Assembly (NCBI GenBank): GCA_903851385.1
Contig: CAINOC010000006.1
Location: 1 to 64,000, forward strand
Direction of reading: 5' to 3'
DNA length: 64,000 nucleotides
Origin: an uncultured Chlorobiaceae bacterium
GTDB taxonomy: Bacteria; Bacteroidota; Chlorobiia; Chlorobiales; Chlorobiaceae
The position numbers were made by a program, and so were the translations under genes. Under the pieces are notes generated by a model that saw only the letters and a program-made list of their open reading frames with translations, ran no database searches and was not told the origin of the DNA. Within the stretch, counting starts at the first letter, position 1. Every line of letters begins with the position of its first letter. Positions 49,481 to 57,343 of this stretch are shown here, piece by piece.

Positions 49481-50166
49481 AATCCACTGCTCCTGTCCAG
49501 TTGTCTGGCGAGTATTTCATGCAGAAAAAGCACGGCAACTGAAATAACTACCGAGACTATGCAGAGCGAAAGGGCCATCGTACTGCTTGAAGGGGAACTG
49601 GCATAATCATAAATCGCCAATGGAATGGTTTGTGTTATCCCCGGAATATTGCCGGCAACAATGATTGTAGCTCCGAATTCACCCAGACTTCTGGCAAACA
49701 TCAGCGATGAACCAGCAAGAATGCCTCTCAGGGAAAGTGGTAAAACGATTGTTACGAGGGAGTCAAACCATGATGCGCCAAGGCTGCGTGATGCCTCGAT
49801 AAGCTGCTGGTCGATTGACTCCATTCCAAGACGGATTGAACGCACAAGCAGCGGAAACCCAACCACAGCAGAGGCAATCACAGCAGCCTTCCATGTAAAA
49901 ATCACCTCTATTCCCGAAGCTGTCAGCAACTTTCCCAGCCAGCCGTTTTTACCGAGCAGCAGCAGAAGAAAATAGCCTATGACCACCGGGGGCAGGGTCA
50001 GCGGAAGATTAATGAGAACTTCGAGAAATACTTTTCCCTTCAAAGGTTTGAAAACAATCAGCCAGGCAACAGCAAAGCCGAAAGGTAAAGCAAGGGCGGT
50101 TGCGGTCAGGGCAACTTTAAGGGAGAGCCCTATTGCCGTTATATCTTCCGGTGGAAGCATCATCAC
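49477..50166 (-). CDS. modB: molybdate ABC transporter permease
   Basis: 229 residues with five to six membrane helices. The EAA loop EASRSLGASWFDSLVTIVLP contacts the ATPase, and the MFARSLGEFGATIIVAGNIPG stretch is characteristic of ModB. It lies between modD and modC with four-base overlaps on both sides. Confidence 0.94.
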   Translation of the reverse strand: MMMLPPEDITAIGLSLKVALTATALALPFGFAVAWLIVFKPLKGKVFLEVLINLPLTLPPVVIGYFLLLLLGKNGWLGKLLTASGIEVIFTWKAAVIASAVVGFPLLVRSIRLGMESIDQQLIEASRSLGASWFDSLVTIVLPLSLRGILAGSSLMFARSLGEFGATIIVAGNIPGITQTIPLAIYDYASSPSSSTMALSLCIVSVVISVAVLFLHEILARQLDRSSGL

Positions 50167-51035
50167 TCCAACAGCTCTTCAGCGCCTGGATAAGGGTGAA
50201 TAATGACCCCGATATCCGCAGGTTTCCCGAAATAGACTGAAGAGAGTACCAGTATATCGACACCGGTTTCAGCATAGGCAGCCGCATTTTCAGCATTGAT
50301 GCCTCCAGCGGCCGAAATTGTAATGGCAGGCCTTGCCAGTCGGATCTCCTTAACAAGTCTTGAGAGTTCATCTGGCGTAAGCTTGTCAACCTGTACAACG
50401 TCAACCCCTGCCCGAGCAATCTTCAAGGCTTCCCCGGCACTTTCGGCTTCTACAATTATTGTATGTTCAGGTGCTTTAGCTTTCAGTTCTGCAAAGGTTT
50501 CCAGAAAGCTGTCCAGTCCACCCATAAATGCAGTATGCTGCTTGAATACAAGTATTGAATCTGAAAGGCCAACCCTGTGCGGGAGAGCTCCGCCAGCCAT
50601 GATTGCTTTCAGTGCAATTTTTTTTGTTCCGGGAAACGACTTCCTGGTTGACACAACACTGATTCTCGGATTGATTTCCCTGGCCCGGGTTACTATTGTT
50701 CGGGTTCTTGTAGCAATGCCTGAAGCATATTCCAGCAGGTTCATGGCAACTTTCCATCCCGCATGAAGGCTGCCCGCAGGTCCGGTCGCGGTAAGAATGG
50801 TAACCCCGGCTTCAACCACTGAACCGCTTGCCAGACGGTATGTCACGGTTGCCCCGCACTGCTCGAGCACACGCGCAGCCTCTTCGGTGCAGCAAAGAAC
50901 CGTTAGGTGACGGGTTGTAAACGTTATTTCTCCTTTCAGAGAGCCGATGCAAAGCAGTGATGTGGTTAGATCCCCGAAAGGCACATCCTCTTCGATAAAC
51001 CGTTCAATAGCACGGTCAGGTAGTTGATACAGCAT
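50163..51035 (-). CDS. modD: ModD protein (NadC-like phosphoribosyltransferase homologue)
   Basis: 290 residues. It is homologous to quinolinate phosphoribosyltransferase: EEDVPFGDLTTSLL, STRKSFPGTKKIALKAIMAGG, HRVGLSDSILVFKQH, ISAAGGINAENAAAYAETGVDI. The HRVGLSDSILVFKQH wording and the mod context identify ModD. Its exact function in molybdenum metabolism is not established. It is first in the operon modD-modB-modC. No modA is adjacent, so the binding protein must lie elsewhere or be missing. Confidence 0.9.
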   Translation of the reverse strand: MLYQLPDRAIERFIEEDVPFGDLTTSLLCIGSLKGEITFTTRHLTVLCCTEEAARVLEQCGATVTYRLASGSVVEAGVTILTATGPAGSLHAGWKVAMNLLEYASGIATRTRTIVTRAREINPRISVVSTRKSFPGTKKIALKAIMAGGALPHRVGLSDSILVFKQHTAFMGGLDSFLETFAELKAKAPEHTIIVEAESAGEALKIARAGVDVVQVDKLTPDELSRLVKEIRLARPAITISAAGGINAENAAAYAETGVDILVLSSVYFGKPADIGVIIHPYPGAEELLE

Positions 51036-51214
51036 TATGGTGTTTATACTATTCTTTTGTTCTTTTGTTAATCAGGTTATTATAGTTAATAATTAAGTTT
51101 TTTATTATATAAAGCCTTAATTATTTAATAAAATAACGCATCTGATCCTTGAGGATAGTACATTGATGTAGTTTATCTCTGTATTTGAGATGCAATGATA
51201 ACTAAGTCTGTTTT

Positions 51215-51240
51215 TCGTTATGTGGTTTAAAGAATAACGA
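51215..51240. promoter_or_regulatory. inverted repeat between modD and arsR-type gene
   Basis: TCGTTAT (51215-51221) and ATAACGA (51234-51240) form a perfect 7-bp inverted repeat with a 12-base spacer. This resembles ModE-type operators (CGTTAT...ATAACG) and also the general form of ArsR operators. It lies 180 bases upstream of modD and 88 before the regulator. The rest of 51036-51327 is very A+T-rich and has no gene. Confidence 0.45.
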
Positions 51241-51327
51241 TTTTCCCTGCGTTACTGAAATTTGGCAGCTTTTTTTTGCCTGTTGTCTTTTATGAATTAA
51301 TAATCGTATATTTGCGATGAACTAAAA

Positions 51328-51663
51328 ATGGGAATGATGCAGAGGACTTTGTCAGTCATTGAATACAGTGTCGATGAAGAGTCTATGGCGTTGATAGCCA
51401 AGGCACTCAGTCATCCGGTGCGACTGAAAATTTTGAAACTGCTTGCGTCGCATAAATGTTGTTTTACCGGCGAGCTGACAGAGCTTATTCCAATGGCGCA
51501 GTCAACCATTTCACAGCACCTTAAAGCTCTCATGGAAGCCGGCTTGATTCAGGGCGAAATTAATCCGCCGAAAGTCCGTTACTGCATCAATCCGGAGCAA
51601 TGGGTGAAAGCATCTGCTCTGTTTGGGAAGTTTTTCATTGCAGAAAAGGAGTGCCTCTGCTGA
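51328..51663 (+). CDS. ArsR/SmtB-family transcriptional regulator
   Basis: 111 residues, a winged-helix repressor: KALSHPVRLKILKLLASHKCCFTG, then the recognition helix PMAQSTISQHLKALMEAGLI and a wing. Two cysteines (KCC near residue 44) lie early in the DNA-binding domain and two more sit in the C-terminal ECLC, possibly sensing metal/metalloid or thiol state. It heads a three-gene unit with a small thioredoxin and a permease. Confidence 0.92.
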   Translation: MGMMQRTLSVIEYSVDEESMALIAKALSHPVRLKILKLLASHKCCFTGELTELIPMAQSTISQHLKALMEAGLIQGEINPPKVRYCINPEQWVKASALFGKFFIAEKECLC

Positions 51664-51727
51664 TTGTCGCTGATTTTTTTAATAATCGTTCATTTCCGAT
51701 AAACGGAATAATTAATACAGGAGACTT

Positions 51728-52024
51728 ATGATGAAAAAGGTAAAAATTCTTGGCAGTGGCTGTCCGAGCTGTAATCAACTTGCTGATGCGGTAAATGCCG
51801 TTATTGCTGCTGAAGGTATTGAGGCTTCCGTTGAAAAGGTGGAAGATATTCAGGCGATCATGGCGTACAACGTTCTCTCGACTCCCGCACTCGTCGTCGA
51901 TGAAAAGGTGCTCTCTAAAGGGCGGATCCCATCACACGCCGAGATCAAAGAGTTGCTGACCGCCAAACCGCATAGCTGCTGCGGAAACCATGGTAATAAA
52001 GGCAGTCACGGTGGTTGCTGTTAA
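51728..52024 (+). CDS. small thioredoxin-family protein (redox-active disulfide protein 2)
   Basis: 98 residues with active site SGCPSCNQL (CxxC near residues 13-16) and the cis-Pro segment NVLSTPALVVDEKVLS. The C-terminal tail is Cys/His/Gly-rich (SCCGNHGNKGSHGGCC), which could bind metal. GGAG lies upstream of the first ATG. It sits between the ArsR regulator and a DUF318 permease, as is common for this family. Confidence 0.9.
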   Translation: MMKKVKILGSGCPSCNQLADAVNAVIAAEGIEASVEKVEDIQAIMAYNVLSTPALVVDEKVLSKGRIPSHAEIKELLTAKPHSCCGNHGNKGSHGGCC

Positions 52025-52030
52025 TAGACT

Positions 52031-53092
52031 GTGACGGCTTCTTCTCAACCTTCAAGCACCGTTTCCAGGAGTGCAACTGTGCAATGGATTTCCGGGGTTG
52101 CTGCGGCAGCTGTTGTGTGGCTGCTGCTTTACAATAACCTTGAGTGGTTTGCCACTCAGCTGCTTCAGCTCGTGGGGATAAGCCGGACAAACCGATTGGG
52201 CGAAGCCCTGTTCTTTTTTATCTATGAAGTGCCAAAAGTGCTGCTCCTTCTTACTGGCGTTGTTTTTCTGATGGGGGTGATCCACACCTTTATTTCGCCC
52301 GAACGAACCAGGGCATTGCTTTCAGGTCATAGAACAGGGGTTGGAAACATAATGGCAGCAACCCTTGGTATTGTTACTCCGTTCTGCTCCTGTTCAGCGG
52401 TACCGCTCTTTATAGGGTTTCTTCAGGCGGGTATTCCGCTTGGAGTGACCTTTTCGTTCCTTATTTCAGCCCCGATGATCAATGAGGTTGCCCTTGCGCT
52501 CCTTTTCGGCATGTTCGGCTGGAAGGTTGCCCTGCTTTATACGGGTATGGGTCTTGCAGTTGCTATTGTAGCCGGCATGGTGATCGGTAAACTCCGTATG
52601 GAAAAGTATCTGGAAGAGTGGGTGCAAAAACTGCAGGAGAGCACAATATCGGCTGCAGCGGACGAAATAGCAATGAGCTGGCCCTTGCGTTTTCAAGAAG
52701 GCGTCAAGCATGTTCGTGAAATTGTCGGCAAGGTCTGGCTCTATATTGTCCTTGGTGTAGGGCTTGGTGCGGGTATTCACGGTTATGTGCCGGAAAACTT
52801 TATGGCCTCACTGATGGGCAAAAGCGTCTGGTGGTCAGTTCCTGCAGCTGTGTTGATCGGAGTGCCCATGTACTCAAATGCTGCCGGTATTCTTCCCATA
52901 GTTCAGGCTCTGCTCGGCAAGGGTGCCGCACTTGGTACGGTAATGGCTTTCATGATGAGTGTTATTGCTCTCTCCGCCCCTGAAATGATCATTCTGCGCA
53001 AAGTGCTTAAGCCCCGGCTTATTGCTGTTTTTGCAGGCGTTGTTGCCACCGGCATCATGATAGTCGGTTATGTGTTTAATCTTCTCCTCTGA
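52031..53092 (+). CDS. permease of the DUF318/ArsP family
   Basis: 353 residues with about eight to ten membrane helices, starting at GTG six bases after the thioredoxin stop. The family motif TPFCSCSAVPLFIGFLQAGI and FSFLISAPMINEVAL are present, with a second-half repeat (GVPMYSNAAGILPIV). Members include ArsP, an exporter of trivalent organoarsenicals. The ArsR-thioredoxin-permease order suggests metalloid or thiol-related export; the substrate is not proven. Confidence 0.88.
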   Translation: MTASSQPSSTVSRSATVQWISGVAAAAVVWLLLYNNLEWFATQLLQLVGISRTNRLGEALFFFIYEVPKVLLLLTGVVFLMGVIHTFISPERTRALLSGHRTGVGNIMAATLGIVTPFCSCSAVPLFIGFLQAGIPLGVTFSFLISAPMINEVALALLFGMFGWKVALLYTGMGLAVAIVAGMVIGKLRMEKYLEEWVQKLQESTISAAADEIAMSWPLRFQEGVKHVREIVGKVWLYIVLGVGLGAGIHGYVPENFMASLMGKSVWWSVPAAVLIGVPMYSNAAGILPIVQALLGKGAALGTVMAFMMSVIALSAPEMIILRKVLKPRLIAVFAGVVATGIMIVGYVFNLLL

Positions 53093-53304
53093 AAAGAGCG
53101 CTTCAATAGTATATCTCAATCCATTGCCGAATCACCAGGAATAAGTTAGTGCTTCTTCTCTGTGCCGGAATATCATGCATCAGCCGTATGGCCGAAGGCT
53201 TTCTAGCGTTCATCTGAGAGTTTGCACCAGGTGTTTTCTGCTGGCGCAAAACCCGGCAGCCTCAGTTCATCCTCTTGCCGTGAAGGAATCATCAGTAGCC
53301 CTAC

Positions 53305-53342
53305 TCTGTTCTCATATCCATAGCAGTCAGGATGAGAACAGA
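53305..53342. promoter_or_regulatory. 11-bp inverted repeat upstream of the oleate hydratase gene
   Basis: TCTGTTCTCAT (53305-53315) and ATGAGAACAGA (53332-53342) are perfect reverse complements with a 16-base spacer, ending 48 bases before the start codon. This looks like an operator for a dimeric regulator. The remaining 53093-53304 shows no gene. Confidence 0.5.
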
Positions 53343-53389
53343 TTAAAACGGCAGGTGCTTTGGCAATGTATTTAAAAAAGGAGTCGGTG

Positions 53390-54997
53390 ATGATGGAACG
53401 TGTTAAAAACAGAAACCCGAAAAATTCAAAAGTCTACCTAGCAGGTGCCGGCATCGCATCACTTGCCTGTGCAGTTTATCTGGTCAAGGATGCAGGTGTA
53501 CCGGGAGAGAATATTATTATTCTTGAACAGGATGCAATACTTGGTGGCGCATGTGATGGCTCGGGAGACAGTGAGACCGGGTTTGTAGTGCGTGGCGGAA
53601 GAATGCACGAGAAACATTATGCGTGTTACTGGGATCTTCTTTCTTTCATCCCGTCGTATGATGATCCCGAAATTTCCGTCAGGGATGAAACCTTTGAATT
53701 TAACGAACGATTTGTTTCCAATGCTCAGGCCCGCCTGTTAAGGGATGGAAAGAAAGTGGATGTGTCTACATACGGCTTGTCGATAAAAGATCAGTTCGAT
53801 CTGGTGCGGCTGACGTTTGTTTCCGAGAATTCCCTTGAAGACAAGCGGATTGAGGAGTGGTTTTCAGATGAATTTTTCCACTCCAATTTCTGGTACATCT
53901 GGACGACCATGTTTGCCTTCCAGAAATGGAGCAGCCTTGCCGAAATGCGCAGATATATGAAACGTTTCATGCATCTGGTGGCGGGACTCTACCGGCTCGG
54001 TGGTGTCATGAGGACGAAATACAACCAGTATCACTCCGATATTGTACCCCTGACGAGATACCTGGAAAAGCGAGGTGTCAATTTTCAAACAAACACAAGG
54101 GTCACAGATATTGATTTCGAACTCTCCGCCGACAAAAAGACCGCAACAGTCATTCATCTGATAGATGCCAGCGGCACAGAAAAAGAGGTGCCTCTTGGCC
54201 CCGATGATTATGTGTTTATAACCAACGGCTCCATTACAGAGTCTACAGATAATGGAACATGGGCACGGCCAGCTCTCCTCAAAGACAAGGCATCTTCGGG
54301 TTCCTGGATGCTGTGGGAGAAAATTGCGGCAAAGGACAAGTTATTCGGAAACCCTGGGGTATTCAGCGACAACATAAACTTACAGAAATGGTACTCCTTT
54401 ACCGCCACGTTGAAGGACAGCACCTTCCATGACTATATGGAAAACTTTTCAGGCAATCTCGATGGAACCGGAGGGCTGGTAACCCTGCTTGACTCCAACT
54501 GGCTGATGTCGATCGTCATTGCCCGCCAGCCACATTTTCCGAATCAGCCTAAGGATGTGAAGATATTCTGGGGTTATGGCTTATACCCGGACAGAGAAGG
54601 GAACCATGTTCAAAAGAGAATGTCGGATTGCAATGGCGAGGAGATGCTTGAAGAGCTTTGGTATCACCTGAAAGTGCAGGACTTGATGAAACCCGTTGTC
54701 GAGGCCGGAAAAGTCAACTGCATCCCTGTAGCCATGCCCTTTGTTGACAGCCTGTTTATGCCGCGCGCGAAAGGGGATCGACCTGACGTCATACCTGAAG
54801 GAGCCTCCAACTTTGCCTTCCTGGGTCAGTTTGCAGAAGTGGCAGAGGATTGCGTGTTTACGGTTGAGTATTCCGTAAGAACAGCGCAGATAGCTGTTTA
54901 CGGGCTCTTTGATACCGGTAGGGAGGTCATACCGGTATATGATTCAGCGCATAATCCATTGGTGTTGATAGAGGCCATGAAGTCAATCAGCAGATAA
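53390..54997 (+). CDS. ohyA: oleate hydratase (myosin-cross-reactive antigen family)
   Basis: 535 residues from the ATG at 53390, which has AAGGAG seven bases upstream; earlier in-frame TTG/ATG at 53360/53366 lack one. The FAD-binding motif is AGAGIASLACAVYLV, then ILEQDAILGGACDGSGD and RGGRMHEKHYACYWDLL. The C-terminal block FAFLGQFAEVAEDCVFTVEY is family-typical. Members add water to the cis-9 double bond of unsaturated fatty acids in an FAD-dependent but net redox-neutral reaction. It is somewhat shorter than many homologues (about 560-650). Confidence 0.92.
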   Translation: MMERVKNRNPKNSKVYLAGAGIASLACAVYLVKDAGVPGENIIILEQDAILGGACDGSGDSETGFVVRGGRMHEKHYACYWDLLSFIPSYDDPEISVRDETFEFNERFVSNAQARLLRDGKKVDVSTYGLSIKDQFDLVRLTFVSENSLEDKRIEEWFSDEFFHSNFWYIWTTMFAFQKWSSLAEMRRYMKRFMHLVAGLYRLGGVMRTKYNQYHSDIVPLTRYLEKRGVNFQTNTRVTDIDFELSADKKTATVIHLIDASGTEKEVPLGPDDYVFITNGSITESTDNGTWARPALLKDKASSGSWMLWEKIAAKDKLFGNPGVFSDNINLQKWYSFTATLKDSTFHDYMENFSGNLDGTGGLVTLLDSNWLMSIVIARQPHFPNQPKDVKIFWGYGLYPDREGNHVQKRMSDCNGEEMLEELWYHLKVQDLMKPVVEAGKVNCIPVAMPFVDSLFMPRAKGDRPDVIPEGASNFAFLGQFAEVAEDCVFTVEYSVRTAQIAVYGLFDTGREVIPVYDSAHNPLVLIEAMKSISR

Positions 54998-55061
54998 AAA
55001 GGGGTTCTGCACAGCGTTATCATTTTGGGAAGGGGAGTATTCGTTCCAACCGTACCGGTGA

Positions 55062-55385
55062 TTAAGCAAAGCCAAGCCACACGGCGAGAGCTCGATTAAT
55101 CGTCAGCATCGAAGTATCGTCGAGTCGACCGAAGGCGGCTCCTACTTTTTCACGAGGTACGGTTTGAACCTTATCGACCATTATCTGCGATCTTTTTTCA
55201 AGGTTAGTCACGGCTGTAGGCTCAATGTCTATCCGAAATAACGGAGCTTTTCTCAGGTCGCTTGTCACGGGCAGGATTGTCACTGAAGGGTGTTCAGAAA
55301 ACAAATCGGACTGAACAACAAGGGCACGACGGGGTTTTCCGTAATCACCTTGAAGCGCAATGGGAACAAGATCGCCTCTTTTCAT
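55062..55385 (-). CDS. MazF/PemK-family endoribonuclease toxin
   Basis: 107 residues. The family opening RGDLVPIALQGDYGKPRRALVVQSDLF, the VTILPVTSD core and the QIMVDKVQTVPREKVG segment are clear. It cleaves mRNA at short sequences and is held inactive by the antitoxin encoded four bases overlapping upstream. Intact in length. Confidence 0.93.
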   Translation of the reverse strand: MKRGDLVPIALQGDYGKPRRALVVQSDLFSEHPSVTILPVTSDLRKAPLFRIDIEPTAVTNLEKRSQIMVDKVQTVPREKVGAAFGRLDDTSMLTINRALAVWLGFA

Positions 55386-55594
55386 GCTTTCCAGCCCTCG
55401 CGGTCTGCTGATTCATCTAAAAACCGCAAAACTTCTTTTTCGTGCTGGTCATTTTTGATCAGTGCTGATTGCCGCTTGCACTCCTCAGCAAATCCCTCGC
55501 GTCGTGTATCCGGAACCCAGATTTGTACCGGACGCATTCCTGCCTTGCGTAAACTAGCCCTGTGTTTTTGAACCCGTTCAACAACTCCAGCCAT
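55382..55594 (-). CDS. MazE-like antitoxin (DUF3018 family)
   Basis: 70 residues from the ATG at 55594 (MAGVVERVQKHRASLRKAGM); an earlier in-frame start at 55609 adds five residues. RPVQIWVPDTRREGFAEECKRQ and an acidic/Trp C-terminus match DUF3018 antitoxins. The overlap ATGA with the toxin shows coupling. A decayed copy of its first 17 codons lies at 58825-58876. Confidence 0.9.
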   Translation of the reverse strand: MAGVVERVQKHRASLRKAGMRPVQIWVPDTRREGFAEECKRQSALIKNDQHEKEVLRFLDESADREGWKA

Positions 55595-55622
55595 ATTGCA
55601 CCTCTTCATTCGTTTGTGACTT

Positions 55623-55662
55623 TGTTACATGCAACGTATACTAAAAATCTGTTACATGCAAC
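55623..55662. promoter_or_regulatory. two direct repeats upstream of the MazEF-like pair
   Basis: TGTTACATGCAAC occurs at 55623-55635 and again at 55650-55662, 27 bases apart (start to start). Each is nearly palindromic. Their position just upstream of the antitoxin start fits autoregulatory operators. Confidence 0.55.
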
Positions 55663-55727
55663 AAAATATTGCCAATGGTTTTGGTGGCAGGATATTCATG
55701 ATGTAAATTTTCTCGGTTTTTTACTTT

Positions 55728-55770
55728 ATTGTATGCAATATTAAAGTTCAACTTTAATATTGCATACAAT
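55728..55770. repeat. 43-base near-perfect palindrome at an ATPase gene start
   Basis: Positions 55728-55748 and 55750-55770 are perfect 21-bp reverse complements around a single central C (left arm begins ATTGTATGCAATATTAAAG). The right arm ends on the start codon of the broken AAA ATPase. It could form a cruciform or a very stable hairpin in the 5' end of the mRNA, or be a symmetrical operator. Confidence 0.85.
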
Positions 55771-56084
55771 GATTGCGCGTCATCTCATGTCTGCCCTGCA
55801 GAGTCGTGCCTTGGAATATCCTGTTGTAACGCTTACCGGTCCAAGGCAGTCAGGGAAGGCCACTCTTGATAAGGCTCTTCGAAATCAAGTCATCGCAGAC
55901 GATTAATCAGGAGTGTTTCATACAACTCTATAAAGTTGCGGCTATTTTTGGTGAACGTGTCGTGAAAACAGTGGTGCTATACGCTGGTCATGAACAACAA
56001 AAACGCAGCAATGCCGAAGTTTTAAGTTATCTGTATGCCGGTGAAGCCGCAACCAACGAAGGTACCTTCGCCGAAACTACATAA
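55769..56084 (+). pseudogene. internally deleted AAA (DUF4143-type) ATPase
   Basis: The N-terminal 45 codons read MIARHLMSALQSRALEYPVV followed by TLTGPRQSGKATL, a Walker A loop (GPRQSGK), and stop at 55905. From about 55878 a shifted frame encodes the C-terminal end of the same family (FEIKSSQTINQECF, then KVAAIFGERVVKTVVLYAGH). A normal member has about 380-420 residues, so roughly 300 codons in the middle have been lost and the two ends joined out of frame. Confidence 0.8.
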
Positions 56085-56119
56085 TAAAAGATGTATAGGT
56101 GCTGCTCACGAAACCTAAC

Positions 56120-56301
56120 AAAATAGCGATGATTAAAAGCGGGTGCAGTGTTTTTTGCTTACGTTCATCTTTTACCCAGGTAACCAGTTCGGCCATCAGG
56201 TGAGGGGTGTTGAAGGGAGTTGCTGTGTCGAACACGATACCGATTTGATTGCCGTTTTCATCAAAAGCCGCAACACTGTTTGAGTTGGTTTTGTACTGTC
56301 C
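56120..56301 (-). pseudogene. Fic family protein remnant (central part)
   Basis: The minus strand encodes GQYKTNSNSVAAFDENGNQI, a Thr/Pro stretch and MAELVTWVKDERKQKTLHPL, the segment just before the Fic HPFxDGNGR motif, which is missing. Bases 56120-56190 match 63930-64000 at 68 of 71 positions; there the frame runs on into an intact Fic motif. A relic of a second copy, cut at 56120. Confidence 0.8.
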
Positions 56302-56422
56302 ACTTTAACTTTAGGCGTGCTGAACTGTGTGGAAATCCCATAAATCAAATCTTGATTACTCTTTTCTTAATTGGTATTTTATCGTAACACTTCGAAATAC
56401 TAATCCAACATATGGGGACGAC

Positions 56423-56695
56423 ATGTTATCACCAGCGAAACCAATGGAACCGCGAAACCAGGTCAGTTTTAAAATTCCTGCGAGCACCAAAAACAGGATT
56501 GAACAGCTTGCTGCGGCAACCAGAAGAACAAAAACCTTTATTATCGAAGAAGCAATCGATCAGTATCTTGTTCTGAATGAGTGGCAGCTCAAAAGCATTC
56601 AAGATGGTCTTCGTGACCTTGACGAGGGTAAGGTCATCTCGCAAGAAAAAATGATTGAACACTGGGAGGGGAAAATTGCAGGTACAGTGGACTAA
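56423..56695 (+). CDS. ribbon-helix-helix (CopG/ParD-type) antitoxin
   Basis: 90 residues from the ATG at 56423. NQVSFKIPASTKNRIEQLAA and RRTKTFIIEEAIDQYL form a ribbon-helix-helix; the C-terminal WQLKSIQDGLRDLDEGKVIS is the usual toxin-binding tail of RHH antitoxins. Its end overlaps the toxin start by 20 bases. An upstream in-frame extension to 56327 has no family likeness. Confidence 0.87.
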   Translation: MLSPAKPMEPRNQVSFKIPASTKNRIEQLAAATRRTKTFIIEEAIDQYLVLNEWQLKSIQDGLRDLDEGKVISQEKMIEHWEGKIAGTVD

Positions 56696-56957
56696 CAAGG
56701 CAAAAACCCGTCTCGAAGAAATTGAGGCATATATCGGAAAGGAAAGTCCTGCAGCAGCCAAAAAAGTCATTCTTTCAATTATCAAAAAAGCTGCTACCCA
56801 GCTTTCCAAATACACTGACAGCGGCAAACCAGGTCGTCTGATGGGTACTCGCGAACTCCTGTTTGCAGATACACCATATCTTGTTGTTTACACGGTTCGC
56901 AGCAATATCGTGACAATTCTTACGATCTTCCATACAGCTCAGAACTTTAATCTCTAA
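56676..56957 (+). CDS. RelE/ParE-family toxin
   Basis: 93 residues from the TTG at 56676, which has GGGAGGGG 4-12 bases upstream; this start is preferred over a TTG at 56655. WTNKAKTRLEEIEAYIGKES, SGKPGRLMGTRELLF and PYLVVYTVRSNIVTILTIFH match ParE/RelE toxins of the RHH-paired class. Its target (gyrase or mRNA) is not deducible. Confidence 0.87.
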   Translation: MQVQWTNKAKTRLEEIEAYIGKESPAAAKKVILSIIKKAATQLSKYTDSGKPGRLMGTRELLFADTPYLVVYTVRSNIVTILTIFHTAQNFNL

Positions 56958-56966
56958 GGGTTACAT

Positions 56967-57125
56967 CATAAATTATCCTTGCGGTTTCCATGGTTCGTTG
57001 GTTGTGATAGTGCCCGGTTTCAAGTATCCGGTCAGTTTCGCTGCGGCAACCTCTCCTCCCTACTGGGCAAGGGTTGGATCAAGTTTGATATTCTTCCACC
57101 ACTCCCCATCACCCCGAAATCGTCC
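56967..57125 (-). pseudogene. decayed copy of the AbiEi-type gene (C-terminal pieces)
   Basis: 56967-57002 matches 58908-58942 almost exactly, and 57003-57125 matches about 59114-59229 with scattered changes. The intervening roughly 170 bases of the intact gene are deleted. The reading frame is broken, so this is a relic of a second AbiEi-type gene. Confidence 0.78.
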
Positions 57126-57161
57126 CAGCGATTTGCGGACTATATCAAAGCCATACAGACA

Positions 57162-57302
57162 TTAAGCCTTGAACTGATGACGGGCATCCTTCGGCAGGCT
57201 CTTCGTCCCTGATCCGGCAGATTTGTACCATTTCTTGAGAATAGTCTCAGCATTTTTAATTCCCTCTACCTTCGATGAAGAGACGACTTCCTGAAAAAGC
57301 AT
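57162..57302 (-). CDS. possible small hypothetical protein or gene remnant
   Basis: 46 codons from ATG at 57302 (MLFQEVVSSSKVEGIKNAET, basic C-terminus). It sits between the AbiEi relic and an uncharacterised gene on the other strand. It could be the end of a lost gene. No family recognised. Confidence 0.3.
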   Translation of the reverse strand: MLFQEVVSSSKVEGIKNAETILKKWYKSAGSGTKSLPKDARHQFKA

Positions 57303-57343
57303 CTCCCTGCGACCTTCATTTGTCTGCAGTTTAGGATGGGTTT

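Noticed and set aside
53175-53375. 66-codon frame upstream of the oleate hydratase gene
   Set aside because: It covers the inverted repeat and ribosome site region and has no protein-family resemblance.
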